Assembly (NCBI RefSeq): GCF_018143015.1
Contig: NC_054751.1
Span: 17,159,292 to 17,223,291, forward strand
Direction: 5' to 3'
Length of the DNA: 64,000 bases
Origin: Lytechinus variegatus
Taxonomy: Eukaryota > Echinodermata > Echinoidea > Temnopleuroida > Toxopneustidae
Shown here in pieces: positions 44,393 to 56,300 of this stretch (the first letter of the stretch is position 1; each line of letters starts with the position of its first letter). The notes below the pieces were generated by a model. It saw nothing but the letters and a program-made list of their open reading frames with translations. It did no database searches and was not told the origin of the DNA. The translations under genes and the position numbers were made by a program.

Positions 44393-45530
44393 TTTTGTGA
44401 TATCACGAATTTGAATTACTGATATCACTAATTCGATTTAGTGATATCACTAATTCGATTTAGTGATATCACCAAATCGATTTAGTGATATCACCAAATC
44501 GAATTAGTGATATCACTAATTCCCATATGTTTTTCACACAAATCCCTTTTTTGATATCAAGAAATAGAATTCGTGATATCACTAAATCGAATTAGTGATA
44601 TCACTCAATCGAATTAGTGATATCACAAATTCGAATTTGTGATATCACTAAATGAATTTGTGATATCAAAAATTCGAATTAGTGATATCAGGAATTGAAT
44701 TTGTGATATCACGAATTCTATTTCGTGATATCAAAAAAGGGGTTTGTGTAGTAAATGAATAGAAATTAGTGATATCACTAATTCGAATTTGTGATATCAC
44801 AAAATGAATTTGTGATATCACTAAATCGAATTAGTGATATCACTAAATCGAATTAGTGATATCACTAAATCGAATTAGTGATATCACTAATTCGATTTAG
44901 TGATATCACTAAATCGATTTAGTGATATCACCAAATCGAATTAGTGATATCACTAATTCCCATATGTTTTTCACACAAATCCCTTTTTTGATATCAAGAA
45001 ATAGAATTCGTGATATCACTAAATCGAATTAGTGATATCACTCAATCGAATTAGTGATATCACAAATTCGAATTTGTGATATCACTAAATGAATTTGTGA
45101 TATCAAAAATTCGAATTAGTGATATCAGGAATTGAATTTGTGATATCACGAATTCTATTTCGTGATATCAAAAAAGGGGTTTGTGTAGTAAATGAATAGA
45201 AATTAGTGATATCACTAATTCGAATTTGTGATATCACAAAATGAATTTGTGATATCACTAAATCGAATTAGTGATATCACTAAATCGAATTAGTGATATC
45301 ACTAAATCGAATTAGTGATATCACTAAATCGAATTAGTGATATCACTAAATCGAATATGTGATATCACTAATTCCAATTTTTGATATCACAAATTCATTT
45401 AGTGATATCACTAATACGATTTTGTGATATCATTAATTCGACTTAGTGATATCACTAATTCGAATTAGTGATATCACTAATTTGATTTAGTGATATCACT
45501 AATTCGAATTAGTGATATCACAAAATGACA
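44393..45530. repeat. Palindromic GATATC satellite with 437-bp higher-order repeat
   Basis: About 45-50 units of roughly 22 bp, centred on TGATATCA, are joined by AATTCGAATT-like or AAATCGAATT-like linkers, so almost every unit is itself a palindrome. A larger block recurs at 437-bp distance (CATATGTTTTTCACAC at 44524 and 44961; GGGGTTTGTGTAGTAAATG at 44739 and 45176). Each block has an inverse pair of its own (CACAAATCCCTTTTTTGATATC versus GATATCAAAAAAGGGGTTTGTG). It is non-coding. Confidence 0.95.
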
Positions 45531-45570
45531 AAAGAAATTTAGCACTCATGTTGTGAAAGATATCGCTTTG

Positions 45571-45866
45571 ATTTCGAGCTTTACCTCAGTGCTAGAATTC
45601 ACGTGGTATTTTGAGCTTTACTTTAGTGCTAGAATTCACGTGGTATTTTGAGCTTTACTTTAGTGCTAGAATTCACGTGGTATTTTGAGCTTTACTTTAG
45701 TGCTAGAATTCACGTAGTATTTTGAGCTTTACTTTAGTGCTAGAATTCACGTGGTATTTTGAGCTTTACTTTAGTGCTAGAATTCACGTGGTATTTTGAG
45801 CTTTACTTTAGTGCTAGAATTCACGTGGTATTTTGAGCTTTACTTTAGTGCTCAAATTCAGCTCTG
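45571..45866 (+). repeat. 37-bp minisatellite carrying an E-box in each unit
   Basis: Seven full units and one decayed unit of exactly 37 bp begin at 45571, 45608, 45645, 45682, 45719, 45756, 45793 and 45830. Each contains GAGCTTTACTTTAGTGCTAG and AATTCACGTGGT (E-box CACGTG). Unit 4 has CACGTA instead, and the first and last units differ more, as expected at array edges. Confidence 0.95.
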
Positions 45867-46003
45867 TTTCTATCGCTAGTTTAGCGTTTTAATTCACTTG
45901 GTATTTATTACATTGATGCAAAATATAACCTGTGATCTAAATCTTTACATTAGTGCAATAATTCAGTTCTGATTTTTTTTTTGCACTTTATTCGTTTAAT
46001 TCG

Positions 46004-46046
46004 ATTGGCAACATATCAAGAATGAAATTAAGGATATGTTGCCAAT
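46004..46046. repeat. Hairpin 1: ATTGGCAACATATC stem
   Basis: A perfect 14-bp stem (46004-46017 with 46033-46046) encloses a 15-base loop. The same stem sequence recurs in hairpin 2 about 200 bp on. Confidence 0.85.
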
Positions 46047-46207
46047 TTCTATGTAAGCATTCAGTATTCTCTTTTGACGTATGATATTTTGGGGTTTGTT
46101 TTTTTTTATTACAAAAAATGAACAACTTATACTTTATTTGCATTTTTATGGTTGAAATTTAGTTTTGAGTGGCACATTAGACAAAAAAATGAACGCTAAT
46201 TGTGCAA

Positions 46208-46254
46208 AAATTGGCAACATATCAGTAATTCATTTCGTGATATGTTGCCAATTT
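46208..46254. repeat. Hairpin 2: AAATTGGCAACATATCA stem
   Basis: A perfect 17-bp stem (46208-46224 with 46238-46254) encloses a 13-base loop. It shares 14 stem positions with hairpin 1, while the loops differ, so the stem is what has been kept or copied. Confidence 0.85.
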
Positions 46255-46340
46255 GTTGTTTTTAAATATTATTATTATTTTTTCGACATCGCGTCTACTA
46301 CACACTCTCGCTAAACTACACTCACGTTGCCACAATCTTC

Positions 46341-46865
46341 ATGTGCCAATCCATCATTAATTATCTCTTCATGTTTTATGGACAATTCCTAAATGTCAAT
46401 GATGATGTGGTACCAGACAGCGTACTCTCAAGAATGAGTAGAACTCTGCGAGAAGTGGAAACACTGATTTTGAACGATGAACGTGTATTGGCGAAGGTAA
46501 AGTTGGACGCAGTGAAAGTAAACCTCGAAAGAGTAGCCGCTGGTCTCGCTGTCGAAATGCATGGTTATCTCAAAGAATGTGTTAACAAATTGTTGGATAT
46601 CTGCCAGCGCGAGGAAGGGGATGAACATGATGTTGATGATGACCATGATGAGGCAAGTAGTAACGGTAGTGCTCGTACAAGACGTAGCAGCAGTACTTTT
46701 GAGATTGAGGAAGATGGTAGGCCTAGATCTAGTCCTAGATCTACTTTGTCTTCGACTTCTGCTCATCAAGACAGAGCCGGAGCTGGAGGCGGAGTCAGGA
46801 ATGCTAGGGCCAGTGGCAGAGTTAGTGCAGCATCCACTAAGTTCAAGTTCAAATCCTCGTTTTAG
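46341..46865 (+). CDS. Unassigned ORF, 174 codons, possible exon or transposon-derived gene
   Basis: I do not recognise this protein. The first half is predicted to be helical (SRMSRTLREVETLI, LAKVKLDAVKVNLERVAAG). The second half is acidic (EGDEHDVDDDHDEAS) and then serine/arginine-rich with low complexity (ARTRRSSST). Composition and codon choice look more protein-like than the neighbouring ORFs. The start at 46341 is only the first ATG. A donor-like GATG|GTAGGC near 46714 and AACAG|GTAGGC near 46886 leave room for splicing. It follows directly on the satellite and hairpin cluster, so it may belong to a mobile element. Confidence 0.35.
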   Translation: MCQSIINYLFMFYGQFLNVNDDVVPDSVLSRMSRTLREVETLILNDERVLAKVKLDAVKVNLERVAAGLAVEMHGYLKECVNKLLDICQREEGDEHDVDDDHDEASSNGSARTRRSSSTFEIEEDGRPRSSPRSTLSSTSAHQDRAGAGGGVRNARASGRVSAASTKFKFKSSF

Positions 46866-47920
46866 TGCACCAAGAGTGAAAACAGGTAGGCTTACTACGA
46901 TAAATTAGACCAAAATGGGGTGCTAATCATGCACTTTCTTATCCAGCCTGTCCATTTGTTTACACACGAACGAACGTTTTAAGAACGAGGCATAGATCTA
47001 GGCCTACAGATACACTCAATCAAATGCATAGGCCTAGACCTGGCTACAACACCCACTGCACTGACAGGATAAGAAAGTGCATGAACTTACTTTGTAAGTT
47101 TAGATTTACAATAATAATTACCGGTACTTTAAAAAAAAACTGACTTGGATTTCTTATTCGTTGAATACGCTACCCGAGATAGCCAATCAGCGAGCGTATC
47201 GTTCGCATCAATGAACCCTGTCTATGGCATATTCAGGAATCGAAAGTGCGGATTAGCGCATCGGCATGACTAATTCACTTCAAAGCATGTCAAGCAAGCG
47301 AATTTTCATTTTCACGTGTACCCACCTAGGGCATCGATGTTGGCGCAATCGAAATGGTGGTCTAGCGCCCCCTAGTGACCACTATTGCCTCACTGCGGTT
47401 ATGGGTAAATCTATTATTCTTTTCCATATATTTGCTTAGGCATGTGTATTCAATAATTGAAATGAAAGTATTATTCGGATTTTTTGTCCCGTCAGACGTC
47501 AGTTGATAATTTATTTGTTACTTGGGTGTAGCATATATATATATATATGTGTGTGTGTATGTGTATATATTAATTATGATCCGCCAATTTTATTACAACG
47601 GGGTCTCTTTATTTAATTATGTAGCTAATGTTAGCCTCATTTTCATCTCTTTCTATTATTGGGAAAGAATTGGCTCATTGGGCTTGCTTTTAGCTTTCTG
47701 GCTCAACATAACAATCAGCAGTGCATTTCCTCAGGACTTCATGAAAGCAAAACAAAATGCAACCCCCGTGTGGTAACCCTACAGGTATATAATTATCATT
47801 TACAACCATTTCGATTTTCTAAGAGGATGTTGAAGTGAAATGACTGGCATTTGCCTATACATTTAATTATCCCGATTGCACAAATGTCACACTTTCTTCC
47901 AACGCATACTTACGGTAGGC
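46866..47920. other. Gene-poor stretch with a small inverted repeat and a TA/TG microsatellite
   Basis: TGCACTTTCTTATCC at 46930 pairs with GGATAAGAAAGTGCA at 47071-47085, leaving about 125 bases between them, which may be a small MITE. A TATATA/TGTGTG run lies at 47530-47570. The 84-codon plus ORF at 47522 is mostly that repeat. Nothing else was recognised. Confidence 0.5.
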
Positions 47921-47924
47921 CTCG

Positions 47925-48960
47925 GGGGCGGCGGAGCGAAATTGAAAGGGGGGGGGTATAGCGTGGGGGAAAAGGGCACTATCTTAAACCTGGCCGTATG
48001 CAGAAATATTTTGCTGGGGGCAGCACGCATAAACTTTTTGGAAAAAAATTGAAAGTGAGGGAGCGAAACGAGCAAGCTAATCATTAAGACACTTTTGCAT
48101 TTTGTGAGGTGAAATTGGTGGATTTTGTGCATACTTTTGGTGAACTTTGGTGAAATGTGAGTTTTCAAAAAAAATTAGAGAGTAACTGCCCCCTCCCCCT
48201 GCTGTATACGGCCATACAGTATTTTCATTCATTATTCACTTGCAGAAGGAAGCAGAACGGCGCTAACTAAAGAAACCGGGCACTTAAGGAGTGGGGTTTT
48301 TTCTCAGGATTATCTAATATGTAGAACAGGCACCTATCAGAAGGCAAAGGGGTGCTCATTAACACATAAAACGGGTCCTTTATCAGCTGAAAGTGGTACA
48401 GAACACGTTCGTGGGGGCACTTTTCTTAGGTATAATGAAAGGGACACTGATACGAGAAAGGACACCTATAAGAAGATAAAAGAGCACTTGCTAACGCATA
48501 AAACGGATCCTTCTCAGGTGAAAGGGGCACAGGAATAGTACGTAAGGGCCCACGTAAGGGGCCCTTTCTTGGGTAAAAGGGGAGGCTGATTTGAGAAAAG
48601 GCACTAACAAGAAGGCAAGGGAGCACTTGCTCAGACATAACACGGGTCCTTAAAAGGTGAAAGGGGCACAGAACGCGTTCGTGAGGAGGAATTTTTCACT
48701 ATATGGCACTTGCACGCATAAAACAGGTCCTTCTCCAGTGAAAAGGGCACGAACACTCCGTGAGGGGGCACTTTGGACTCTGAATTGGCAGTTATACGAG
48801 GAAGGGCATTTGGTAACCACCCAAACGGGTCCTCTTCCGATGAAAGAGGCACGTATTCGTGGAGGGGCATTTGTTCTTGCTTAAAAAGGGCACTTTTTCA
48901 GTGCTTCAAAAAGTGGGGGAGGGGGCACCCCAGAATCGCCACCCCTGGTAGGCCTGCTCT
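47925..48960. repeat. G-rich dispersed element with imperfect tandem units
   Basis: It opens GGGGGCGGCGGAGCG, like the repeat at 42298, then carries several imperfect units with the landmarks CATAAAACGGGTCCTT (near 48366, 48498, 48636, 48717) and GAAAGGGGCACAGAA.GCGTTCGTG. It ends near GGGGGCACCCCAGAATCGCC. Overlapping ORFs on both strands are by-products. Confidence 0.65.
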
Positions 48961-50740
48961 AACGTTTATCGAGGCACCTTTTCACGCCGTTCAAAAATAA
49001 ACCCAGGACTGTACATAGAGAAATCATTGCAGATGTACGATTGGGGTACATTTTCAACTTCCTTTGATTCACACGAGTCAGGGCGATGGAAGAGACCATG
49101 TTTGTTGTACTTTCCTGAAGCCTTTCTCTACCTTTTATACCAATGAACTGTAACCCCCGTCTAGCACATGTTGAATATGACCCAATATTGAAAAACAAGA
49201 TATTCCCTCCCTTTTTGTCCTTTCAAGGATACGCCACGCAATTTACAGGTACATTACCTTTGCTGACGCGCTAAAGGAAAAGGGTACAGAAGAAAGGTAG
49301 AAAGAAGACGGTTCAAAGAGTGACGATCTTTCGTTAAGGTATTTCTCTTATGTCTGTAGAAAAATATGTTCCTCCGCAATTTGTCAACAATACACGTGTT
49401 TTCTGTCTAATTTCCCCAGCGGATTTAGATAACGTGGGTGTCGTAAAGACCATCATGTTTACATCAAGGCGATTTGAGATTTGAGACTCGTCTGATTTGA
49501 TGATTTGTTGATGAGAAGCACCACTTTGGATCGAGATTTACGCAACTTGTTATTTGAATTCAGAAAATGAAACATTGATGTAATAAAAGGTACGATGAGG
49601 GAGTAGTGAATATACATACAATACATGGGCACTATCCCGTATATTGTTCAAATTATTAATCTGAAACATTTTTAAGTAATCGTATGGTATTGTTCAAATG
49701 TCCCTATTGGGAGGTTTTATATTGATATCTAATCTCATTAAAAAAATAGAATTATATATTTGTAAATTACAAAGTGATAACAATTTTAGGGCATATAGAA
49801 CCAAAAATGAGCCATGAAAACGCAAAATTTGTAATATTTTTATTTCTGTTAGAATTCTATTTTCCAATAAAGAATTATCTCGCTCAAACGATTTGGTTTT
49901 ATTACGTCACCAAATACCAAATCTACGGATAAACCTAATATTGCTTTTGCATATTTTGTGAACTGTTATAAGTAGATGAAAGACAGTGCGGTGATGAGAG
50001 TCTAGCTGCGCCTGAGCTACCTCAATGATAAATCCTTGGAGAGTGGGGGCGTGGATAGGGGATAGCATTGCACCCCTGGACGTCTGGTAGGTATCAACCT
50101 GTTAAAGACATGCAGGAATTTGAGGTAATACTTTGATGTTACCGAGTGAGCTTGAACTTGGATACCATTGATTCTACGTAGGCTGTTGAACTTGGCATTG
50201 TATTCCAAGTGATTGATAAGTGGTTGAAAGGACACATCTATCCATGTTTTATTTCCCCTTTTATGCACTTATATAATGCAATGCGAGATATAGGGCCTAC
50301 ACATATTCCTTCCTATACTTATATTTTTGTTCTTATCCTAACATACTCAATCCAGTTCTCGTTCTAAATGTCTTCCTCATCCTCCTCCTAATTCCCATTC
50401 TTCATCCCTTTATTTTTCGTCCCATTATCGTCCTCATTCTCATTAGAAATCACGTACCCTTTCTCGTTCTCATTTGAAGTCGTCATCCTCACTTTCGTTC
50501 TCATTCTGTAAATCTCGTCATCATTCTTCATAATTCTTATTATCGTTCTCATTCTCATCCTAACTATCATCCTCAATGTTGCCCTTATTTCATAGACTAT
50601 CCGATGCTCATTCTTAATTTCACTCTCACCATTTTCGGCTTACCAAGAATTATATGGAAGGTTCATTGAGTATTAATTTTAAACTTCTTTCTCTCTTATT
50701 CTCTCATAAACTACACAAAGCACTGTAAGCCATCATAATC
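48961..50740. other. Intergenic stretch; one unassigned minus-strand ORF
   Basis: This AT-rich sequence has no recognised repeat. A minus-strand ORF at 50017-50268 (start MHKRGNKTWIDVSF) has slight protein-like composition, but I cannot assign it. A CAT/TTC-rich imperfect repeat lies at 50360-50560. Confidence 0.45.
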
Positions 50741-50748
50741 AAACAATT

Positions 50749-53372
50749 TTTATTATTTTTTGTATATACAAGCATAACTTGTATACCATTTTTTATTCAT
50801 TTTGGAACAATATCTCCATCAAACATTCACATGAGAACGTTGACGAAATCGTTTCCTCTCTTCTCAAATATAGACATCACAATGGAATGTCAAAAATAAC
50901 TTAGCAATAAATAGTACTTTTGTTGATCATAGATTCATAAATAATATCTTGAGACATCCATCCATTCAGTATTACTCTTACAGTACTAACATAATAAATT
51001 ATATTCGACAGAAACATTCAAAAACAGTTCGCATTTTATGAAATACGCATTTTGTACAAGTATAAAATCCATGAGACGACACACACAATGCTTTTACAAT
51101 CACTTCATATTGTTGACAATATGATACAAAATAAATCGCTCAAATTTTAAGTCACATTGTAAACTTATCGTCATAAATATAAAATATAGAATAGTCATAT
51201 ATTTTCTTTTGTTTATAAAACATACCACTGTGTACAGACAACAGTTTCATCTCAAGAGCGCGCGCGCGCGCACACACACACACACACACAGAACTCACAC
51301 ATCCTCACACACCCACGCACATGAACATAAAATTTGTTGTACAATTGACAGAAATGAGATTTGATTAGCGTAAAGTGGCACATCATGAAGTAAAACTGAA
51401 TTGTACAGGCTTTAGATATCTATCGCAATGTAAAAACAATTATTTTAAACTTCCCAAGAACTATTTAAAACTTTCGGATTTTGAGAGGAAAATTTGTAAC
51501 GGTACTACATATTCAATAATAACCTAAAATATTGATTCGTTCAATCATGTCTGATCATCGTTGTTTTGTTCCGAATAACCTCACTCGCAAACCGAATACT
51601 TTGTTTCATGAAAACATTATTGAATACTAGCTGAAACATTGCTTGAAAAGTGAGTTTTCTGAAAGAACCATGGACGTGCAACCTCTTCTTTGTCACTGGA
51701 TCACACTAGTAATATCTACAGCAAAATGTAACTAATCAAGCTATTTCATTTCATCGAAAAAATAATAAGAATTCATTATCATAACCTTAGCCAAACTCAT
51801 TTTTTTTAATTGCAGGAAAATTTGGCACACGTAAAATGACATTTGAACTTTTGACATTTTCCCCATGGAACTTTTGAGTGGCGGACAAAACAAAAAATTT
51901 CCCACCCTTAATGACTTCAATCGGCAATATATCACCTGCCCTTTATGAAGTAAATCCACACAAATATAACTTTTCATGTTTTGGAATATATACTAGGGCA
52001 CTATTTGGAAAGTGCATAGATAAATTAGAAAATTATATAAATATACAGATCATGTATTGACAGCAGTAACTAGGTATATCCGTTAATGATGCGCTCTTTT
52101 CTAAAATAAAACGTCTTGATTGGAACCACATTTCGATAGACATGAAAAAAAATAGAATAAGAGATAGATTTATCGCGGGCCCGCCCGCTTTCTCACACAT
52201 GAAATATAACGTCTGTCCAATTTCAAGGGCTTGTTGAAGAGTTTAACAAGGCCTCGAGTAGAAATACACATCAATGCAATATGGTACACAAAATGTCTTT
52301 CCTGAAATGAAACAAATGATTTCACTTCGAATTCAATTTGACATCCAGAAGTAGAACTTTGACGAAACTTAAAGCAAATCATACGATGTTGAATTTAAAT
52401 CGGCTCCCTCTCGTTACAGTTTACTTCCTATGAATACTATTTAAGAGTTTCTTTGGTATTTTACAATGAGAATCCTGTCATAAGAGCGAACTAAAAAAAT
52501 GTTTTAAGGCAAGATGCGACGATAGCTCCATTAACATTGCTAAAAATTATCATAACACGAGAAGTTACAACAGGTGACAGCTTTCCATCACCCCCCCCCC
52601 CCCCTCCCCTGTTCACCCGCTCCATTTTAGTCCACTTATCATATTTTGAGTTGTATAATTGCTAAGGTTTTAAGAAAAAAGTGGTGTTTAATAAATAACG
52701 TACATAATTGATATCAATACAAATAAATAAAATCAAGGTGTCATATTGAATACCAAACTATGTCTACAATACACAATGTTCATACATTCTATTAAAATCC
52801 TATGAAATTGGGATGCTTTCTTTCTTTGAATAGTTTAAACGTGAACAGTCGAAGTAGCGACATACCACATGGCATTGTCCCGAAATTATCAGCACACCGC
52901 ATATATTATTGCAATACTCCCTCTACGATCTACGAAAGGATGGCTCTCAAAGTATTACGAGAGCGTTTGTGCTTCAGAAAGTCTTACACGGCTAAACCTA
53001 CCCCAAAAGATGCTACATATGAAATTTGATCCCATTTTTTTTTACTTCAAGCTATTGAAGTACAACATTAACCTAAATATCGCACAGATTTGTACTATAA
53101 TCGTTCTACTTAGCACCTTTTTCTTTAGCATTTTCACATTTTCCTTGAAACATGAGCAAACAATAACGTATACTTCGGTGAATACACCATACAAAACTCT
53201 GAAAACAGTTTCACAACAGTTGGCCCACAGAATACCTTCGACGTGGAAAACCGATAAATAGAAAGAGCCATGAAGGCGAGGACACTTTAAAATTGTGAAA
53301 GTTTGTTTGATAAATTATTTTTAAATACTATTTCAATGAATATATATAAATAAATAAATCCGGGGCCTAGTT
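50749..53372 (-). other. Probable long 3' UTR of the helical-cytokine-like gene, with AU-rich elements
   Basis: On the minus strand the sequence after the stop codon contains ATTTATTTATTTATATATA within 35 bases (53341-53359). It also has further TTATTTATT nonamers at 52722-52730 and 52690-52698, and scattered ATTTA words to about 50930. An AATAAA on the minus strand (50749-50754) could end the transcript. AU-rich elements of this kind mark unstable mRNAs such as those for cytokines and early-response genes. The UTR extent is inferred. The plus-strand ORFs here (52802-53261) are not convincing. Confidence 0.45.
51257..51290. repeat. (GC)n(AC)n dinucleotide microsatellite
   Basis: A GCGCGCGCGCGC run passes directly into an ACACACACAC run. 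It lies in the presumed 3' UTR of the cytokine-like gene. Confidence 0.95.
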
Positions 53373-56300
53373 TTACCTCTCGGCCCGTCTCCCAGACGTA
53401 AGTTCTGATCTGTGAACAAGCTCGGACGCGACTTCTGCTCTATGCTGACTTTCATGTAGTTTAACATCGGCGTATAAAACGTCATTGGTGTATTTGAAAA
53501 TTTCAAATAGCACACATAGATCTCTTACGTTCCTGAAGTTTTCATTGAGCTCTGTATGGAATGTAAGCGTGCTCTGGACAGGTGTTCGGTTTTCTCCTCT
53601 GAAACCCTCCCGAACGATCTGTGATTACCAAAGAGAATAGATGAAAAGAATGTAGGATTATACAGTGTACCATAGCTTGAAGGTTCATGTTCAATGTATC
53701 TTTACCGAATTAACTGTCACAAAACATATATTTTCGAACATTTAGCATCCTACTTTGTGTTGTCCTCGTTACCAATATGACAAGTACAAACTGAGTATTA
53801 ATGTTCATTACTTATCCGATTTTATGCTTAATTGTTAACTTTTTACTCATTCTTTTCAATTGGCATACGATTATTCTGTCTGTTTTGTTTACTCCTCATG
53901 CCCCTTTTGTCAAAGCATGGATGTACTCATACCAGTTAACAATTCTGTGGTAAAAGTTTGAGATGGTAAAAGTTGTATCCAACTTTCAAGTACTTACAAT
54001 GGCATTGAGTCTGTTTAACGTCACTTCGATGTGGTCTCGAATGTGATAGAATGTTGAGCTATCGCCATCAATGTGAAGGAAATCATCTGCACCAATGTAC
54101 AAGGCTTCGTCCGAGATGAGGTAATCCATGGCCTGGTAGTATATCCCAAGATTTGCTCTGTGTGTTTCAAGGAGGTCTTCTTCCGTAAGCCCTTGCCTTG
54201 TTCTTGTCTCTTCAAGATCCTGGATAGTTGGGAGTCCACCAAGAACGAATGTACGGGGGTTGATGTCTGCATCGGTACCAAATCTCTGTCTCCTCTGTAG
54301 GATTGAGAAAGAAAGAATGAAGAAGAGTGTTCAGTAAGAAGGGACGGAGCTTCTTGATGGAATTTTTACTTAAAAAGAAAGGAATAAGCTTTTATGTTTG
54401 CAAGTTGCCTGACTTTTCTTTTTGAGATAGTTTATCGATGGGATTTTCATGTGCTCATCTATTAAGATAATATTGTTACTGATCTAAACGTGAGAGATAC
54501 CTGACCGTGTCTTGTTTTTTTCAGCCACGTGGGAGCCCACAAAGCACCATGCGGTACCTTCCGAACATTTCGAACTTTCTATTGCATTGTTCAGAGGTAT
54601 AAATCGCCAATTATAGTACGTTAGCAACGTTATAAACTTGTTATTCAAAAGAATCATCCTTTCCTGGGTCAATCCGAACATTGTGTTTATTGAATACCTA
54701 TAGTTATCCCTGATCCATGACTAGATAACTGTGGTATGCTATTGTCACTATTGTCAACATTACCTTTCGCTTAATTGCTTCTTTATCAACGCGGCTCTGC
54801 CGAGGGTTTTACGTCCCTTTGTCAGAAAATTCTTACACGTGAAATCGATGATTTGTCTAGCCTGATCCTTATTTCCCATTCTCTACCACAGCAATAATTT
54901 TCTATAACTTCAAATGGCAAGGATATCTATTTCATTGTAACAATCTAGTTTTACAACGTTGGTGGCTCGAACTATTGCGCAATAAAGGTTACTTCTTGCA
55001 AATACCCCAGACCTCGTCTCGTCGGGACACTTGACAACGTACATGTCATAATATTGTACAAATTACAGGACAAAATATACGTCACTAAGAGACCTTTCTT
55101 TTAAAAATGATTTCTAACATCAGTCTACTTTTACAAACATATCGGAGGTAAATTGAATGTTTTCACTGTGCCCACCGTGTTTTACGTGACCAGGCAACGA
55201 ATTACAAAGTCCGATAAACTAACACCATTTTGAATAAACTTCCGCCTGGCCAATAGAACATAGTTATGGAGAAAAAAATGCGTGGTACTATTTTCTTTAT
55301 ATGGTGCACTTCTTATTTACAAAAGACTCGTAGTAGCTCTCCGGGGCTCGGTTTGATGAAAGAACAAATACCAAAGTGGTTTCGAAACAGTTAATTTAGG
55401 AGTGGAATGTGCCGTGTCATTAAATCATTATGCGATCATGCCAGTAGATCAAGCGATTTGTGCATTTGCAACCTTTGACAATAAACTTTGTAGTGTCAAA
55501 TTGAACCAGGGGAAATGGTCCTCTTTCGAGTATTATTCATCCCTTTAAAATAAAAAAAAACGTGTGTTCATTCATTAAATGGGCGAGATGACAGTCGCAT
55601 AAGACTCAATATCGGAAGTAGTCGTTGTCGGGTTGGTCGCGGACCAATGGGCCATGAAGAACAGAGTCGAATACGAGCCAACCCTCTCTCCCTAATGAGT
55701 ATTTGACAATGTCCGATTAGATCCATGCATGCAATAATACGGCTATCATCCATCTAATAATTATGGGCACTGGATGGAAGGTAGAGGATCACTACAGAGC
55801 AGTTCGTTTATAAATATGACTACACCCACGAGTTGTTTGCTGAAAATTTGACGTCATTGCTCATTGACTTTTTTCTCTCCCTAAAGCTTTTGAGTACCAC
55901 TGCCGACCTACACATGGATTTTTGGAGCGGATATACCGTTGATGAGATTGGCTTTTTAACACGTACATTACCCCGGTCATTATTGCTACACCTAATGGAT
56001 TTACTGTTAGAAAAGATGCACAAATTGATAATAGCAAACATACGACGAGGAATTTCAGGCACTTCTTTCTAATTCTATAAGTCAGACATATGAAATTTTA
56101 CTCGTTTGATGTTTTCCATTATCCTCAGTTGTTCTTTGTTTATATTGAGCTCACCTGTTACCACCAATGGGCTCCGTAAATGCATATTATTTAACGAAGC
56201 CAACTCCCAATTATCCCCTTGACATTTTAACTTAAACGGACAAAGAGAGCGCAACTGTGCAAGGGCGCTAGATGAATTGACGAATTCATTAGTACATCAG

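Noticed and set aside
44393..45530. Possible CRISPR-like array of regular palindromic repeats
   Set aside because: The linkers are themselves repeats, not unique spacers, there are no cas genes, and the host is eukaryotic.
50017..50268. 83-codon minus-strand ORF beginning MHKRGNKTW
   Set aside because: It resembles a retroelement 'KKGDK' start only loosely. No further RT motifs follow, so it was left unassigned.
52802..53261. 75- and 130-codon plus-strand ORFs antisense to the cytokine-like 3' UTR
   Set aside because: There is no recognisable domain, the start context is poor, and the protein composition is AT-driven. An antisense transcript is possible but unsupported.
54021..54281. 86-codon minus-strand ORF overlapping exon 3 of the cytokine-like gene
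   Set aside because: It is the wrong frame of that exon; the correct frame is fixed by both splice junctions.
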